Shown: positions 37,614 to 48,143, numbered from the stretch's first letter. The stretch: 64,000 bases of DNA from Thiocapsa rosea (GCF_003634315.1 NZ_RBXL01000001.1:728501-792500); one strand, 5' to 3'. Made by a program: numbers and translations. The notes: generated by a model not told the origin, from the letters alone.

Positions 37614-39138
37614 GTAACTGTTCAGGTCGCCAACGGCCTTACGGCAAGCGCGGCATCGGAGGCTGACCCCGGAAGGTCATCACAAGGGCGGGATAGAGAT
37701 CGATCGACTGCTTGCGCAGGGTGGACAGATAGGAGCGTACCGTGGCGAAGGCCGCGGCACCTTCGGGCGCGCGGAAGCAGCCCGAGACCTTTTGCTTAAG
37801 CTTGGGCATGCGCAGGTCGCGTTCGGCTTGGTTATTGTCGAAGGGGACGCGCAAGTCCGTGACAAACCGCAGGACCTCGTCGCGGTGGGTGCGCAGGCGC
37901 GCGACCAGGTTGTAGGCCGGCGTCTGTTTGACCCGTCGTCGACTGCCCGGTGGCGGCAGGCGCTGCGGATGAAAGAAGACCCCGTCGGCGAGGATGGTGT
38001 CGTAACGGGTGAAGACGTCCTTCACCACCCCATCGGGGAGGGCTTCGAGGCCGGCCGCGCGGGCGGCGATGGTGGCGTCGTTGGCCTCGCACAGCAAGGC
38101 GATCAGCTGCTTGGGCCAGGACAGCACGGGGTCGGCTTCGGCGAGGGCGATGAGTTCGCGCAGGTGATGGGCATTGCAGAAGGCATGCCGTGCCGGGATG
38201 CTCAAGTACGCCCGCCAGTGATCGTGGACCAGGATGCCGCGAAAGCCGTCGAGCAGGCCGATGCCGGTCAACGCCTCGGCGCCGCGCTTGGCGTGCACGG
38301 CGTAAAACGTCAGCACCGAGGTGCTCAGCACATGCAGCCACTGCAGGGCGCCGGCGACGCGCATCCCCGTTTCATCGGCATGGGCCACGGCGCTGCGCAC
38401 GATGGATTGACCGATCGCCGCCACGGGTGCCGCCAGGCGCGCCGCCGCTTTGCGACCCATGTTGAGGAGGGTGGCCGGGGAGAGCGTGATCCCCGCCAAG
38501 ACACCGATCAGCTCGGCGCTGCGCCGATAGGGCAGGTTTTGGTAGTCGGTCAAATACACCGCCAAGGCCGACAGTCCGGGGCCGTATTGCACCGGTGCAC
38601 CGACCGCCTCCGGGAAGGCGCTGCGATGCACCTGGCCGCAGGCACACACGCCGGTCACGGCGCGATACTCGGTGACCTCGCGGTGCACCACCAGATCGAT
38701 GACCTGACGGCGCTCGGGCAAGACCTCGACAGCCAGCTCGGCGCAGTCGCGCCCGCAGCCGCAAAGCCCCTCCAGGGGCATAACGATGCGGTGCTCGGGA
38801 TCCTCGACCAGTGCTCGGGTGGCACCGGGATGATCCTTCTGACCACCGGGCTTCATGCCGCTGCGCACGCGGCGCGAGCGCGGCGGCGGTTTCTTGAACG
38901 GCGGGTCCGAGGACGGGGGCTTGCTGGAGTTGTGGCTATCCTTGCCCAAGCGCGCTTCCAAATCGCGGATGCGCTGGAGCAGTTCGGCGATCTGTTTCGC
39001 CTGCTCGGCGTTCTGCGCTCGCAACCGCGTCAGCTCGGCATCTTTGCTGTCGGGGCGGTCGGTTGTCGGTGGCGTCTTAGGCATGTCGCAAACTTACCGC
39101 CCCAGGGGATTGTTTGGCAAGCTGACCTGAACAGTTAC
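37614..39138 (-). mobile_element. IS66-family insertion sequence (1,525 bp)
   Basis: Terminal inverted repeats GTAACTGTTCAGGTC and its complement at the other end (15 bases, perfect). The 8-bp target duplication GTTCTCAT is present on both sides (37606-37613 and 39139-39146). It carries only the large transposase gene, as in the single-ORF branch of the family. It landed in the reverse transcriptase gene of the inner intron and is the youngest layer of the nest. Confidence 0.95.
37639..39084 (-). CDS. tnpC: IS66-family transposase (TnpC-type)
   Basis: A 481-residue DDE transposase. The N-terminal leucine-zipper-like helix (LTRLRAQNAEQAKQIAELLQ) is followed by a basic region KKPPPRSRRVRSG, a zinc-binding CGCGRDC cluster and the core DDE_Tnp_IS66 domain with VAHADETGMRVAG, LVHDHWRAYL, FCNAHHLRELI and FDNNQAERDLRMPKLKQKVSG. 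The reading frame is complete, so the element may be active. Confidence 0.95.
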   Translation of the reverse strand: MPKTPPTTDRPDSKDAELTRLRAQNAEQAKQIAELLQRIRDLEARLGKDSHNSSKPPSSDPPFKKPPPRSRRVRSGMKPGGQKDHPGATRALVEDPEHRIVMPLEGLCGCGRDCAELAVEVLPERRQVIDLVVHREVTEYRAVTGVCACGQVHRSAFPEAVGAPVQYGPGLSALAVYLTDYQNLPYRRSAELIGVLAGITLSPATLLNMGRKAAARLAAPVAAIGQSIVRSAVAHADETGMRVAGALQWLHVLSTSVLTFYAVHAKRGAEALTGIGLLDGFRGILVHDHWRAYLSIPARHAFCNAHHLRELIALAEADPVLSWPKQLIALLCEANDATIAARAAGLEALPDGVVKDVFTRYDTILADGVFFHPQRLPPPGSRRRVKQTPAYNLVARLRTHRDEVLRFVTDLRVPFDNNQAERDLRMPKLKQKVSGCFRAPEGAAAFATVRSYLSTLRKQSIDLYPALVMTFRGQPPMPRLP

Positions 39139-39960
39139 GTTCTCATTCTGAAAGCCGATGACGAAGTCATCGGCAAACCGTACGAGGAAGCAATGCCCTC
39201 TCATCCGTGGCTTGACTTCAGTCTCGAACCACTCATCCAGTACGTAGTGGAGATAGATATTCGCCAGCAAGGGGCTAATGACCCCGCCTTGTGGCGTTCC
39301 TTTATCGCTATAGCTGATCTCTTCTCCCTCGATGATGCCGGCATGTAACCACTGCCCGATCAGCCGAAGTATCCCACCATCATTGATCCGGCGCTGAATG
39401 AACTCCCTTAGCCAGCCCCAGTCAAGGTTGTCGAAGAATCCTGTGATGTCTCCGTCATAGATCCATCGAATACCGTGCGTCATGCACTGCTCGCGTAGGT
39501 CCGCGAGGGCGTCATGGGCGTTGCGCCCCTCCCGAAAGCCATAGGAGATCGGCAGGAAGTCTTGCTCCACGACCGCCCCCATCAGTATCGATACCGCTTT
39601 CTGGACGATCTTGTCTTCGATTTCCACGAGTCCGATCGGACGTTTCTTTCCGTTGTCCTTGTCGATCCACACGCGCTTGATCGGCGGGGCCACATAGCTC
39701 CGCGTCCTCAGCCGCCGGTGGAGGTCCTCGAGGTTGGCCTCCAGGTCCTTGGCGTAGTCCTTGACCGTGATTCCACTGAATCCCGGTGCGCCATCTCGAC
39801 GCAGTTCGTAGAAGGCCTCGCGTAGAAGGTCCAAGTCCATGCGGTGGATCAGGCTTGTGAAGACCCGATCCGGATGCTCGATCGCTTGCTCTGCGATTTG
39901 CCGCAGTGGTGTTTCGATGAAGATTGACCTCTGTGTGCCGCTCATCTTTCCCCACGACAA
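39139..39960 (-). pseudogene. inner intron reverse transcriptase, N-terminal part
   Basis: Encodes RT motifs GAPGFSGITVKDY, KRPIGLVEIEDKIVQKAV, SYGFREGRNAHDAL, YDGDITGFFDNLDW, GTPQGGVISPLLANIYLHYV and the catalytic FADDFVIGFQN (FADD in place of YADD). After the target duplication the frame runs into IS66 and stops. This enzyme is clearly different from the outer intron's protein. Confidence 0.9.
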
Positions 39961-40769
39961 TACGTTATGCCCGGCGTCGCCTTCCCTACAGCGGGTCCCT
40001 TGGGTCTCGGTTCCCCGCCTTCTCGGCTCTCCAACTTTCAGCCTTCGGTACTATGCTCAGCTAAGACGACCGTTTCTCCATCTCGGGTTGCTTCGCCTCA
40101 AGCTCGCTTCCCGATACCTTGTGCTCGTTCGCTTGCGTTTGTGTCCCCTCGCGGGTTCGCTGCCCGGGTGCGACGATGACCCTGGCCGCGCCTGGCCCGA
40201 CTCTTGACCGGCGTGCTCACCGGTGCTCTCCACAAGGAGATGACGGTCCTCTCAAGTTCCCAGGCTACCCCTGTGTGTACATGCCCCGCTCGTCGATCCC
40301 GGTGGTGTCCTCGTCGCTCGCCCTAGCGCTCCAAGGACTACAGCCTTCCGGCGCCTTGATGCCGTCGGCTTTCCCAAGCTCGCGCTCGGTTATCCTCATG
40401 GACCACAACCATATCTTTTCGGAACTCAGTCACGCGGCCTGCACACTCGCTACACCTGGCTTCATACACACCCTTGCGGGTTATGCACGCAGGTTCGCTA
40501 CAGAGTCGGTGGCTAGCCGCCTCTCATGGGAATTGGGTCACCCCTCACCCACTGGGTAACGCTATCCAATTTCACGGTCTCCGTTCCGATTCCAAGGATC
40601 TGAATTTAACTTGACACGACAAGGCTCGATACCGGGCTCGTGGCTAGCGATTACCCGGACGGGGGTCCCACCCGCTAGAATACGCAGCCTTGCCAGGCCG
40701 CACTGTCCCTGGAACTCGCGCACACCCGCCGTGGCTAGCCAGCCCCAAACCGCGCGCGTAATACCCTAT

Positions 40770-41036
40770 TTATTGCTCCGAGCTCGACGCTGGGTTTTGG
40801 GTCGGTTCTGAGCCAATTGTTAGACCAGCTGACGCTTTGGCTATTCTGATAAGGGAGAGCAATGCATCATTCACGGCCTCCTCTGTCGGAAATGCCTCGG
40901 CGACTTCTGGCCTCAGCAGGACCAGGTTATGCGATTCAACGTACGAGTCGTAGTATTTCCCGCGTACACCAACGCCTAAGTCTTCCCTTTTGTATTCGGA
41001 ACGCATGTCGTCGTCTTCGACCTTAGCTTTCTTCAT
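40770..41036 (-). CDS. small antitoxin-like protein of a BrnT pair
   Basis: An 88-residue relative of the 66-residue proteins at 21158 and 22659: EYKREDLGVGVRGKYYDSYV, then EAFPTEEAVNDALLSLI. It overlaps the truncated toxin frame by 14 bases. The C-terminus (EPTQNPASSSEQ) is longer and may have been changed by neighbouring element debris. Confidence 0.65.
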   Translation of the reverse strand: MKKAKVEDDDMRSEYKREDLGVGVRGKYYDSYVESHNLVLLRPEVAEAFPTEEAVNDALLSLIRIAKASAGLTIGSEPTQNPASSSEQ

Positions 41037-41259
41037 AGATTCTCTTCTCGTGTTTGCTCATTTTGCGTGCACTGATGATTCTCGTGTCGCCGCCTCGTTC
41101 AACGTGGCAAACAATCAGAAATTTCCCCGTTCGCGAGACGCCGAAGGTAAGGAAACGCCTCTCGCCGGTGGAATGATCGGGATCGTCGAACGTCAGTGCC
41201 ATCGGGTCACCAAAGACAGTCCCGGCCAGCCTTGCTCGTAACTCCGGCCATCGTGGCAC
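41023..41259 (-). pseudogene. BrnT-family toxin lacking its N-terminus
   Basis: From about residue 15 the sequence is BrnT-like (VFGDPMALTFDDPDHSTGER, RIISARKMSKHEKRIYEES), but the first 30 or so family residues with the WDxxKAxxNxxKHG motif are missing and replaced by MPRWPELRARLAGT. The break is just before the REP-like palindrome at 41280. It may still be translated from the ATG at 41259. Confidence 0.65.
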
Positions 41260-41279
41260 GTGGCGCAGAGCGCCGGGGG

Positions 41280-41312
41280 CATGCGTGACACCGCAGAGCG
41301 GGTGTCACGAGC
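41280..41312. repeat. REP-like palindrome, inverted copy of the one at 12114
   Basis: GTGACACC and GGTGTCAC arms with the same GCAGAGCG loop, followed by a flank related to the one at 12090-12113. The two copies are in opposite orientation about 29 kb apart. Confidence 0.7.
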
Positions 41313-41457
41313 GACTGATGTCTTGGGTGGCCGGTCTTGGGTCTTGCGAGCGAGGCCCCGTCTGGCTCAGGAACCCGCCGCATGGTTGTTCTCTCGCTCA
41401 TCACTCCACCGCAGACCGAGATCCGGCGACCGACTCCCCAAAGCCAGCAGCGACAGC

Positions 41458-42006
41458 ATGATTGACGATCACACGCCCCCCGCAAGCCCCCTACCCGTCC
41501 AGACGCTCGGCGCCATGGGTGCGCAGATCACACAGGTCGTATCCTTGCTCGGGCGTTTCGGCCTGGGGTTCAACCTTCATGACGCAGGCCAGCCGATTCC
41601 CGGCTCTTATTGGGGTGAGTCGGAAGCCGGCCTGGTCGGCGACGTCCTGCATGCCACACCCGAGACGCCCCTGCATTCGGTCCTCCACGAGGCGGGGCAT
41701 TGGATCTGCATGGACCCGGATCGGCGTGCGCGCCTGCATACGGATGCCGGCGGCGACGACCCGGAAGAGAATGCGGTCTGCTATCTCCAGGTGTTGCTGG
41801 CGGACGCCATCCCGGGTCTCGGGCGCGAGCGTCTCTTCGCCGACATGGATGCCTGGGGCTACAGCTTTCGGCTGGGCTCGACCAAGCGATGGTTCGAGCA
41901 GGATGCCGAAGATGCGCGACTCTGGCTCTTGTCGCATGGCCTCGTCGATTCGACGGATCGGCCGACGTGGCGGGTGCGCCAATGTCCTCCGCCGCCCTAT
42001 ACTTAA
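41458..42006 (+). CDS. HExxH-containing hypothetical protein, possible metallopeptidase
   Basis: A 182-residue protein with SVLHEAGHWICMDPDRRARL near residue 75; HEAGH is a zinc-peptidase type motif, and DDPEENAVCYLQVLLA provides a downstream glutamate that could complete the site. There is no signal peptide, so it should be cytoplasmic. The ATG at 41458 is preferred to an upstream start because the extra 66 codons look non-coding. The family is not recognised. Confidence 0.65.
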   Translation: MIDDHTPPASPLPVQTLGAMGAQITQVVSLLGRFGLGFNLHDAGQPIPGSYWGESEAGLVGDVLHATPETPLHSVLHEAGHWICMDPDRRARLHTDAGGDDPEENAVCYLQVLLADAIPGLGRERLFADMDAWGYSFRLGSTKRWFEQDAEDARLWLLSHGLVDSTDRPTWRVRQCPPPPYT

Positions 42007-42039
42007 CGCATCGGATCCCCGCAGATGTAGGAGTCACCG

Positions 42040-42717
42040 ATGCGTATCGCTCACCTGACCGTCGCGGTTTTGATCATTGTCGTTTCCGCCCCGACCTTCG
42101 CGTGGGGTCCTTACGGACCGCCGTCGCCCGGACCTTACGCTCCCGCAGCCCCGTGGGCCGGCGGATGGGGCAACCACGGCCCTTTCGTGGACCCGGGCAA
42201 CCCCTACGCGCCGCAGTCTTTCGGACCACCGCCGTTCATGGAGCCGCCGGGGTTGCCTGTGCCGCCGAGCAACCCCTTCGCCGCACAATCAAACGCGCCT
42301 TCCGCGCAGCCCGCGGCCTTGAGCCGGCAGGCGAGACATTTGTCGATCGCGCGACGAGCGACCCCCGACGCATACCTCGTCGAGATCAGGCTTGAGAACA
42401 TCGATCCCGCGCAGGTTCAAATCAGCTCACAAGGGCGCGGATTGAGGATTGCCTACCGGACCCGGTCCGAGGAGTATCGGAAAGACAGCTTCGGCGCGGG
42501 CTACGGCCAGGGCTACAGTGTTATGAGTGGCTCGGCGAGCCAGCGTCTAAACCTGCCGCCGGACGCCGACATTGCAGCCATGTCACGCGAGGTGACCTCG
42601 GACCGGATCCAACTGCGGATCCCTCGTGTAGATTTGCGCCGATCGGCGCCTTGGCTCAGTCCGCCGGTGCCTGAGCGGAACGCGGAATCTGGCCGGAGCG
42701 CAGCTGCGCCGGAGTGA
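42040..42717 (+). CDS. secreted Hsp20/alpha-crystallin-like protein
   Basis: The 225-residue product has a signal peptide (HLTVAVLIIVVSAPTFA), then about 75 residues rich in proline, glycine and aromatic residues (GPYGPPSPGPYAPAAPWAGG), and then a beta-rich domain like small heat-shock proteins: YLVEIRLENIDPAQVQIS, LRIAYRT, RLNLPPDADIAAMSREVTSD and RIQLRIPR. Small heat-shock proteins are normally cytoplasmic, so export to the periplasm is unusual. It starts 33 bases after the HExxH gene. Confidence 0.65.
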   Translation: MRIAHLTVAVLIIVVSAPTFAWGPYGPPSPGPYAPAAPWAGGWGNHGPFVDPGNPYAPQSFGPPPFMEPPGLPVPPSNPFAAQSNAPSAQPAALSRQARHLSIARRATPDAYLVEIRLENIDPAQVQISSQGRGLRIAYRTRSEEYRKDSFGAGYGQGYSVMSGSASQRLNLPPDADIAAMSREVTSDRIQLRIPRVDLRRSAPWLSPPVPERNAESGRSAAAPE

Positions 42718-42774
42718 GCAGTCATCCATCAGCTGTCAGCCGCGGTGGTTTCCGGGGAGCATCGACCAACCCGA

Positions 42775-42790
42775 GGCGACTAAAGTCGCC
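42775..42790. repeat. short GGCGACT hairpin
   Basis: GGCGACT and AGTCGCC around AA, followed by CCTACCCCC. It is related to the core of the element at 15246-15271. Confidence 0.5.
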
Positions 42791-42862
42791 CCTACCCCCG
42801 CACGCCTGCCCGGCGCTCCGCTTGCCGCCAACGATCAACCCATCAATCAGGAACCCACGCCG

Positions 42863-43261
42863 ATGCCGTTCGACACACCTCAGGACGCCGAGGACGCCTT
42901 CTACGATGCGCTGGAGGCGGGCGACCCCGCGGTCATGGCCGAGGTGTGGGAGGACTCGGAGAGCATCGCCTGTCTCTTGCCGATGACGCCGCTGGTAATG
43001 GGGCGGGAGGTGCTGCAGCTTTGGCGATCCATCTTCGAGCAAGCCGGGGCCTTCGACATCCAGGTGCGTCACCTCGCCTGGATCGAGGCCGGCGAGACCG
43101 CGGTCCATCTGATCGAAGAGCGGATGCAAGGCGGGGCACCAGGTCAGCCGGGTCCCGCGATCTACGGCACCAACGTCTTCAGAAAAGGGGCCGATGGCTG
43201 GCGCCTGCTGATTCACCAGAACTCGCCGACGCCGCAGGCGCCGAGTGCGCCGGGGGCTTGA
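42863..43261 (+). CDS. NTF2-like (SnoaL/DUF4440-type) protein
   Basis: A 132-residue protein with the cone-shaped NTF2 pattern: helix AEDAFYDALEAGDPAVMAEV, then CLLPMTPLVMGREVLQLWRS and a C-terminal strand GADGWRLLIHQNSP. Such proteins bind small hydrophobic ligands or serve as subunits; the role here is unknown. It overlaps mtaB by 17 bases, so the two are co-transcribed. Confidence 0.75.
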   Translation: MPFDTPQDAEDAFYDALEAGDPAVMAEVWEDSESIACLLPMTPLVMGREVLQLWRSIFEQAGAFDIQVRHLAWIEAGETAVHLIEERMQGGAPGQPGPAIYGTNVFRKGADGWRLLIHQNSPTPQAPSAPGA

Positions 43262-44612
43262 GATCGGACCCGATCACCATGGGCCCGCAGTAAGCCTCGG
43301 TCGGCGCGTCCATATCGCGACGCTCGGCTGTCGGCTCAACGAGGCCGAATCCGAGGAGTGGGCGGAGCGTTTTCGGGACGCAGGTTTTCGCGTAGTCGAT
43401 GCGGACGCCCCTGCCGACCTGGTGGTCGTCAACACCTGCGCCGTCACGCAGGAGGCGGTGCGTAAATCGCGCGGCGTCCTGCGGCGTAGCCAACGCGCCA
43501 ACCCGAGGGCACGACTGATCGTCAGCGGCTGTCTCGCCACGCTCGGGGACAGCGCCGTCTCGGCCGAGACCGGTGTCGATCTGATCGTCGTCAATCGCGA
43601 CAAGGACCGCTTGGTCGAGATCGCGCTCGCCACCCTGAACCTTCCGGCCATGGCCGAGACGGCCGCAACCGATGCCGCCGGAGCACTCTTCGCGCGGGGC
43701 CGTCAGCGTGCCTTCATCAAGATTCAGGATGGCTGTCGCTACAGCTGCACCTTCTGCATCACCACCGTCGCGCGGGGTGCGGAGCGCAGCCGGACACCTG
43801 CCGAGATCATCGGCGCCATCGACCGGCTGGTCGCGCAGGGCATCCGCGAGGTGGTCCTGACCGGCGTGCATCTCGGCGGATACGGCAGCGACTCGGGCGG
43901 CACGCTCTCCGAGCTGATCGCGCGCATCCTCGGCGAGACCGGGATCCCCCGTCTGCGCCTCGGCTCGTTGGAACCTTGGGATCTCGGCGATGCCTTTTGG
44001 CGAAACTTCGAGGATCCGCGCCTGATGCCGCATCTGCACCTGCCGCTGCAAAGCGGCTCGGACCACGTCCTGCGACGCATGGCGCGGCGCTGCAAGACGG
44101 CGGAATTCGCGAGCCTGGTCGAGCAGGGTCGCGCGCGCGTGCCGGACCTCAACATCACGACCGACATCATCGTCGGCTTCCCCGGCGAGAGCGTCGATGA
44201 CTGGGACGAGACGCTCGCCTTCGCCGAGTCGATGCGATTCGGGCACATCCATGCCTTTGCCTACTCGCCGCGGACCGGAACCCGTGCGGCCGAGATGCCG
44301 AGTCAGGTCGATAGCCACACCAAGCATCGGCGCTTGATCGCGCTGAAGGACCTCGCACTGCAGATGCGCGAAGCGGTCCTGCGCGAGCAGATCGGCAAGT
44401 CCGTCGAGATCCTCTGCGAGGGCAACCCCGACGGCGAGCGGCGGGACACCCGATTCGGCTACACCCCCAACTATCTGCCGGTCCAGGTCGCGACGCATGA
44501 TACCGCCATCGACGGCAATCAGCTTGTCAAGGCTGTGCTTTCCGGATTGGACGACGCTGGACTCATGCTGGTCGGACGGCCGATGGATCGGCGAACGGAC
44601 AGCCGCGACTGA
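43245..44612 (+). CDS. mtaB: tRNA t6A37 methylthiotransferase
   Basis: Radical SAM enzyme that converts t6A37 to ms2t6A in tRNAs. The 455 residues contain the N-terminal UPF0004 domain with three cysteines (ATLGCRLNEAE, VVNTCAVT, VSGCLATLG), the radical SAM cluster CRYSCTFC, and a C-terminal TRAM-like region. The start is GTG at 43245, overlapping the upstream gene. The residues before RRVHIATLGC are not typical, so the functional start may be a little later. Confidence 0.88.
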   Translation: MRRGLEIGPDHHGPAVSLGRRVHIATLGCRLNEAESEEWAERFRDAGFRVVDADAPADLVVVNTCAVTQEAVRKSRGVLRRSQRANPRARLIVSGCLATLGDSAVSAETGVDLIVVNRDKDRLVEIALATLNLPAMAETAATDAAGALFARGRQRAFIKIQDGCRYSCTFCITTVARGAERSRTPAEIIGAIDRLVAQGIREVVLTGVHLGGYGSDSGGTLSELIARILGETGIPRLRLGSLEPWDLGDAFWRNFEDPRLMPHLHLPLQSGSDHVLRRMARRCKTAEFASLVEQGRARVPDLNITTDIIVGFPGESVDDWDETLAFAESMRFGHIHAFAYSPRTGTRAAEMPSQVDSHTKHRRLIALKDLALQMREAVLREQIGKSVEILCEGNPDGERRDTRFGYTPNYLPVQVATHDTAIDGNQLVKAVLSGLDDAGLMLVGRPMDRRTDSRD

Positions 44613-44629
44613 GAGACCCGAGACCGGTC

Positions 44630-45232
44630 TCAGAGGCCCCGGTCGATCTGCGCAGCGCGTGCGGCGTTGATCTCGGTGGCGACATAGGCAAGCGCGAGGC
44701 CCATCTCGCGCGTCCAGGACAGCTCGATGCGCCAAGCCGGCGATGGCGTCCAGACATGCATGGCGACGCCTTCGCCGCGACGGATCGCGACCAGACGGCG
44801 CCCGGGCGTGGTCGCATCGGGGGAGAAGCGGCTGCGGTCTTCGCCGGATCCGTAGATGTCGCGCAAGGCGGCATAGGTTTCCTCGTAGCGCAGTTGCGTC
44901 GAGACGCCGAAGGCGAGCACGACCTTGTAGATCTTGCCGTTGAAGGCGAGCACATAGAGGCGGTCCGGACCATCGACGAACACCAGGGCCAAACTCGCGT
45001 CCTGCTCTTGGCGCACGAGCGGAGGTGGAACGGCCTGCAGCAGCGGTCCGACATCACCGCCCAAACAATAACGCCCGAACACCATCTTGAGGCACGGGTC
45101 GTTGGCGAAGGCACCTGCCGAGGTAAACGCGGCGATGAGAAGGGTGAAGATCGCGACGATTCGGAGTCCCCTTGTTCTGGACGTGATGCCAGCGCAGCGA
45201 GGTTGAAGGCCGCAGGACATCATCGGCTGCAC
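44630..45232 (-). CDS. hypothetical secreted protein
   Basis: A 200-residue protein with a possible signal segment (LRIVAIFTLLIAAFTSAGAFA) followed by NDPCLKMVFGRYCLGG and a beta-rich domain (LALVFVDGPDRLYVLAFNGK, YVATEINAARAAQ). No family recognised. The start overlaps the end of murI by 13 bases, so it is the downstream gene of a murI operon. Confidence 0.65.
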   Translation of the reverse strand: MQPMMSCGLQPRCAGITSRTRGLRIVAIFTLLIAAFTSAGAFANDPCLKMVFGRYCLGGDVGPLLQAVPPPLVRQEQDASLALVFVDGPDRLYVLAFNGKIYKVVLAFGVSTQLRYEETYAALRDIYGSGEDRSRFSPDATTPGRRLVAIRRGEGVAMHVWTPSPAWRIELSWTREMGLALAYVATEINAARAAQIDRGL

Positions 45233-46080
45233 CCGGCGCCTTGGGCGACGAGGACCGCCCCGTCGCCGACAAAGGGTGTCGCCGCCTCCCGGGTCAACGG
45301 ATAGAGCTCCAAAGGTGCGCCCCAGAGCCGCTCCATCACCGCAGAGACCCTGGCCGGCTCGCCGCTCGTCCAGAAGCGCTCGATTCCGACACGGCCGGGC
45401 GGTGCCAGCAATCCGGCCTCGGCCAGTCGGCGGTAAACCTGCCGCGCAACGGCAGCGCCGGAGTCCAACACGGTCGTCCGGGGTCCGGCGATCTCGCCGA
45501 TCAGCCTGCCCAGATGCGGATAATGGGTGCAGCCCAGGACCAGGGTATCGGCACCCTGCGCCAAGAGCGGCTCAAGGTAGCTGGCCAACAGGGCTCGGGT
45601 ACCGTCGCCCTCCAGGTCGCCGACCTCCACCCGCTCGACCAGACCCGGACAGGCCTGAAGGAGAATCTCCGGCCCCTCGCCCAAGCGCGCGAGCAGCTGC
45701 TTGAAGGTGTGGCTCGCCAGGGTTTGTCGCGTGGCCAGAACCCCGACCACGCCCGTGCGGGTCTGCTCGATGGCCGGCTTGACCGCAGGCTCCATGGCGA
45801 TCACCGGCACCGGATACCGGCTCCGAAGCACCCGGGCCGCGGCACCCGTCGCCGTATTGCAGGCCACGACGATCGCCTTCGCCCCGCGAGCAATCAGGCG
45901 CTCGGTGACGGCAACGGCGCGCAGCTCGATCGCGTCGGCAGACTGATCGCCGTAAGGCGCATACGCCGAGTCGGCCACATAGAGCAGATCTTCGCGCGGC
46001 AGCGCGCGACGGATCTCGCGCAGGACCGAGAGACCGCCGACACCCGAGTCGAAGACGCCGATCGGTTGGTCAGACGTCAT
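45220..46080 (-). CDS. murI: glutamate racemase
   Basis: Makes D-glutamate for peptidoglycan. The 286 residues show both catalytic cysteines in their motifs (IVVACNTATGAA and LVLGCTHYPHL) and the N-terminal PIGVFDSGVGGLSVLREI. I chose the ATG at 46080, since the upstream 29 codons do not match the family. Confidence 0.95.
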   Translation of the reverse strand: MTSDQPIGVFDSGVGGLSVLREIRRALPREDLLYVADSAYAPYGDQSADAIELRAVAVTERLIARGAKAIVVACNTATGAAARVLRSRYPVPVIAMEPAVKPAIEQTRTGVVGVLATRQTLASHTFKQLLARLGEGPEILLQACPGLVERVEVGDLEGDGTRALLASYLEPLLAQGADTLVLGCTHYPHLGRLIGEIAGPRTTVLDSGAAVARQVYRRLAEAGLLAPPGRVGIERFWTSGEPARVSAVMERLWGAPLELYPLTREAATPFVGDGAVLVAQGAGCSR

Positions 46081-46148
46081 CGCGCGAGCGCTCCTGCCGA
46101 AACCTGTTTCCGGGACGTGATGTGAGGCATCAGAATCGCCGTGTTGAT

Positions 46149-46227
46149 GAAACCGCATCCAGAGCAAAATGCGTCATTATTCATGTCGCATTTGGCTTCG
46201 GAGATGTCCTTGATCTCGGAGGCGGAC
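46149..46227. repeat. module C-type intergenic repeat, right end lost
   Basis: Begins GAAACCGCATCCAGAGC and keeps ATGCGTCATTATTCATGTCG and CTTGATCTCGGAGG. The closing CGCGGTTTA is missing because the module runs into the xthA stop at 46228. Confidence 0.7.
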
Positions 46228-47946
<1,719 letters not shown>

Positions 47947-47953
47947 TGAAGCT

Positions 47954-48143
47954 TAAACCGCGTCCAGAGCGAAATGCGTCATTTTTGCGTTGTGTTCAGC
48001 GTCGGAGACTTCCTTGATCTTGGAGAGACGCGGTTTAAATTTTAGCTTTCTTATACCTTAAACCGCGCAGGCTCCAGCGCTCGTCAAGTCTGCCGGGGCC
48101 GATCCCATCCAAAAGCATCGCATACCGCGTTGGGCGCGGTTTA
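47954..48143. repeat. composite intergenic repeat (module C reversed + linker + module B reversed)
   Basis: Module C reversed (47954-48037) runs from TAAACCGCGTCCAGAGCG to GAGACGCGGTTTA. Module B reversed (48059-48143) runs from TAAACCGCGC to GGGCGCGGTTTA. Both have perfect nine-base ends. The B module is nearly the same as the one at 7516-7600. It fills the murU to GCS-like gap. Confidence 0.88.

Larger units (their letters stand above)
36970..40619 (-). mobile_element. inner group II intron of a different family, carrying IS66
   Basis: About 2.1 kb after removing the IS66 insertion and its 8-bp duplication. On the minus strand it begins TCGTGTCAAG and ends CTACCCGGA, with no target duplication. 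If intron B had one extra base at the site, the ends would be GTGTC and GGAC, closer to the GUGYG...AY rule. A domain V hairpin is at 37010-37044 and a domain VI-like helix follows. Its reverse transcriptase is broken by IS66, so it can no longer move on its own. Confidence 0.82.
35067..40703 (-). mobile_element. group II intron copy B, interrupted by a second intron
   Basis: The same intron as at 23852-25838, on the minus strand. The 5' 84 bases (40620-40703, starting GTGCG) and the remaining 1,903 bases (35067-36969) add up to exactly 1,987. The 3,650 bases between them are a second element inserted without target duplication. The exons are again GGGACA and GTTTAC. The interrupted 5' region (domain I) means this copy cannot splice unless the inner intron is removed first. 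Confidence 0.9.

Noticed and set aside
37639-39084. Reading the plus-strand 518-codon frame opposite the transposase as a gene
   Set aside because: The minus-strand IS66 transposase is unmistakable, with matching terminal repeats; the opposite frame is a shadow.
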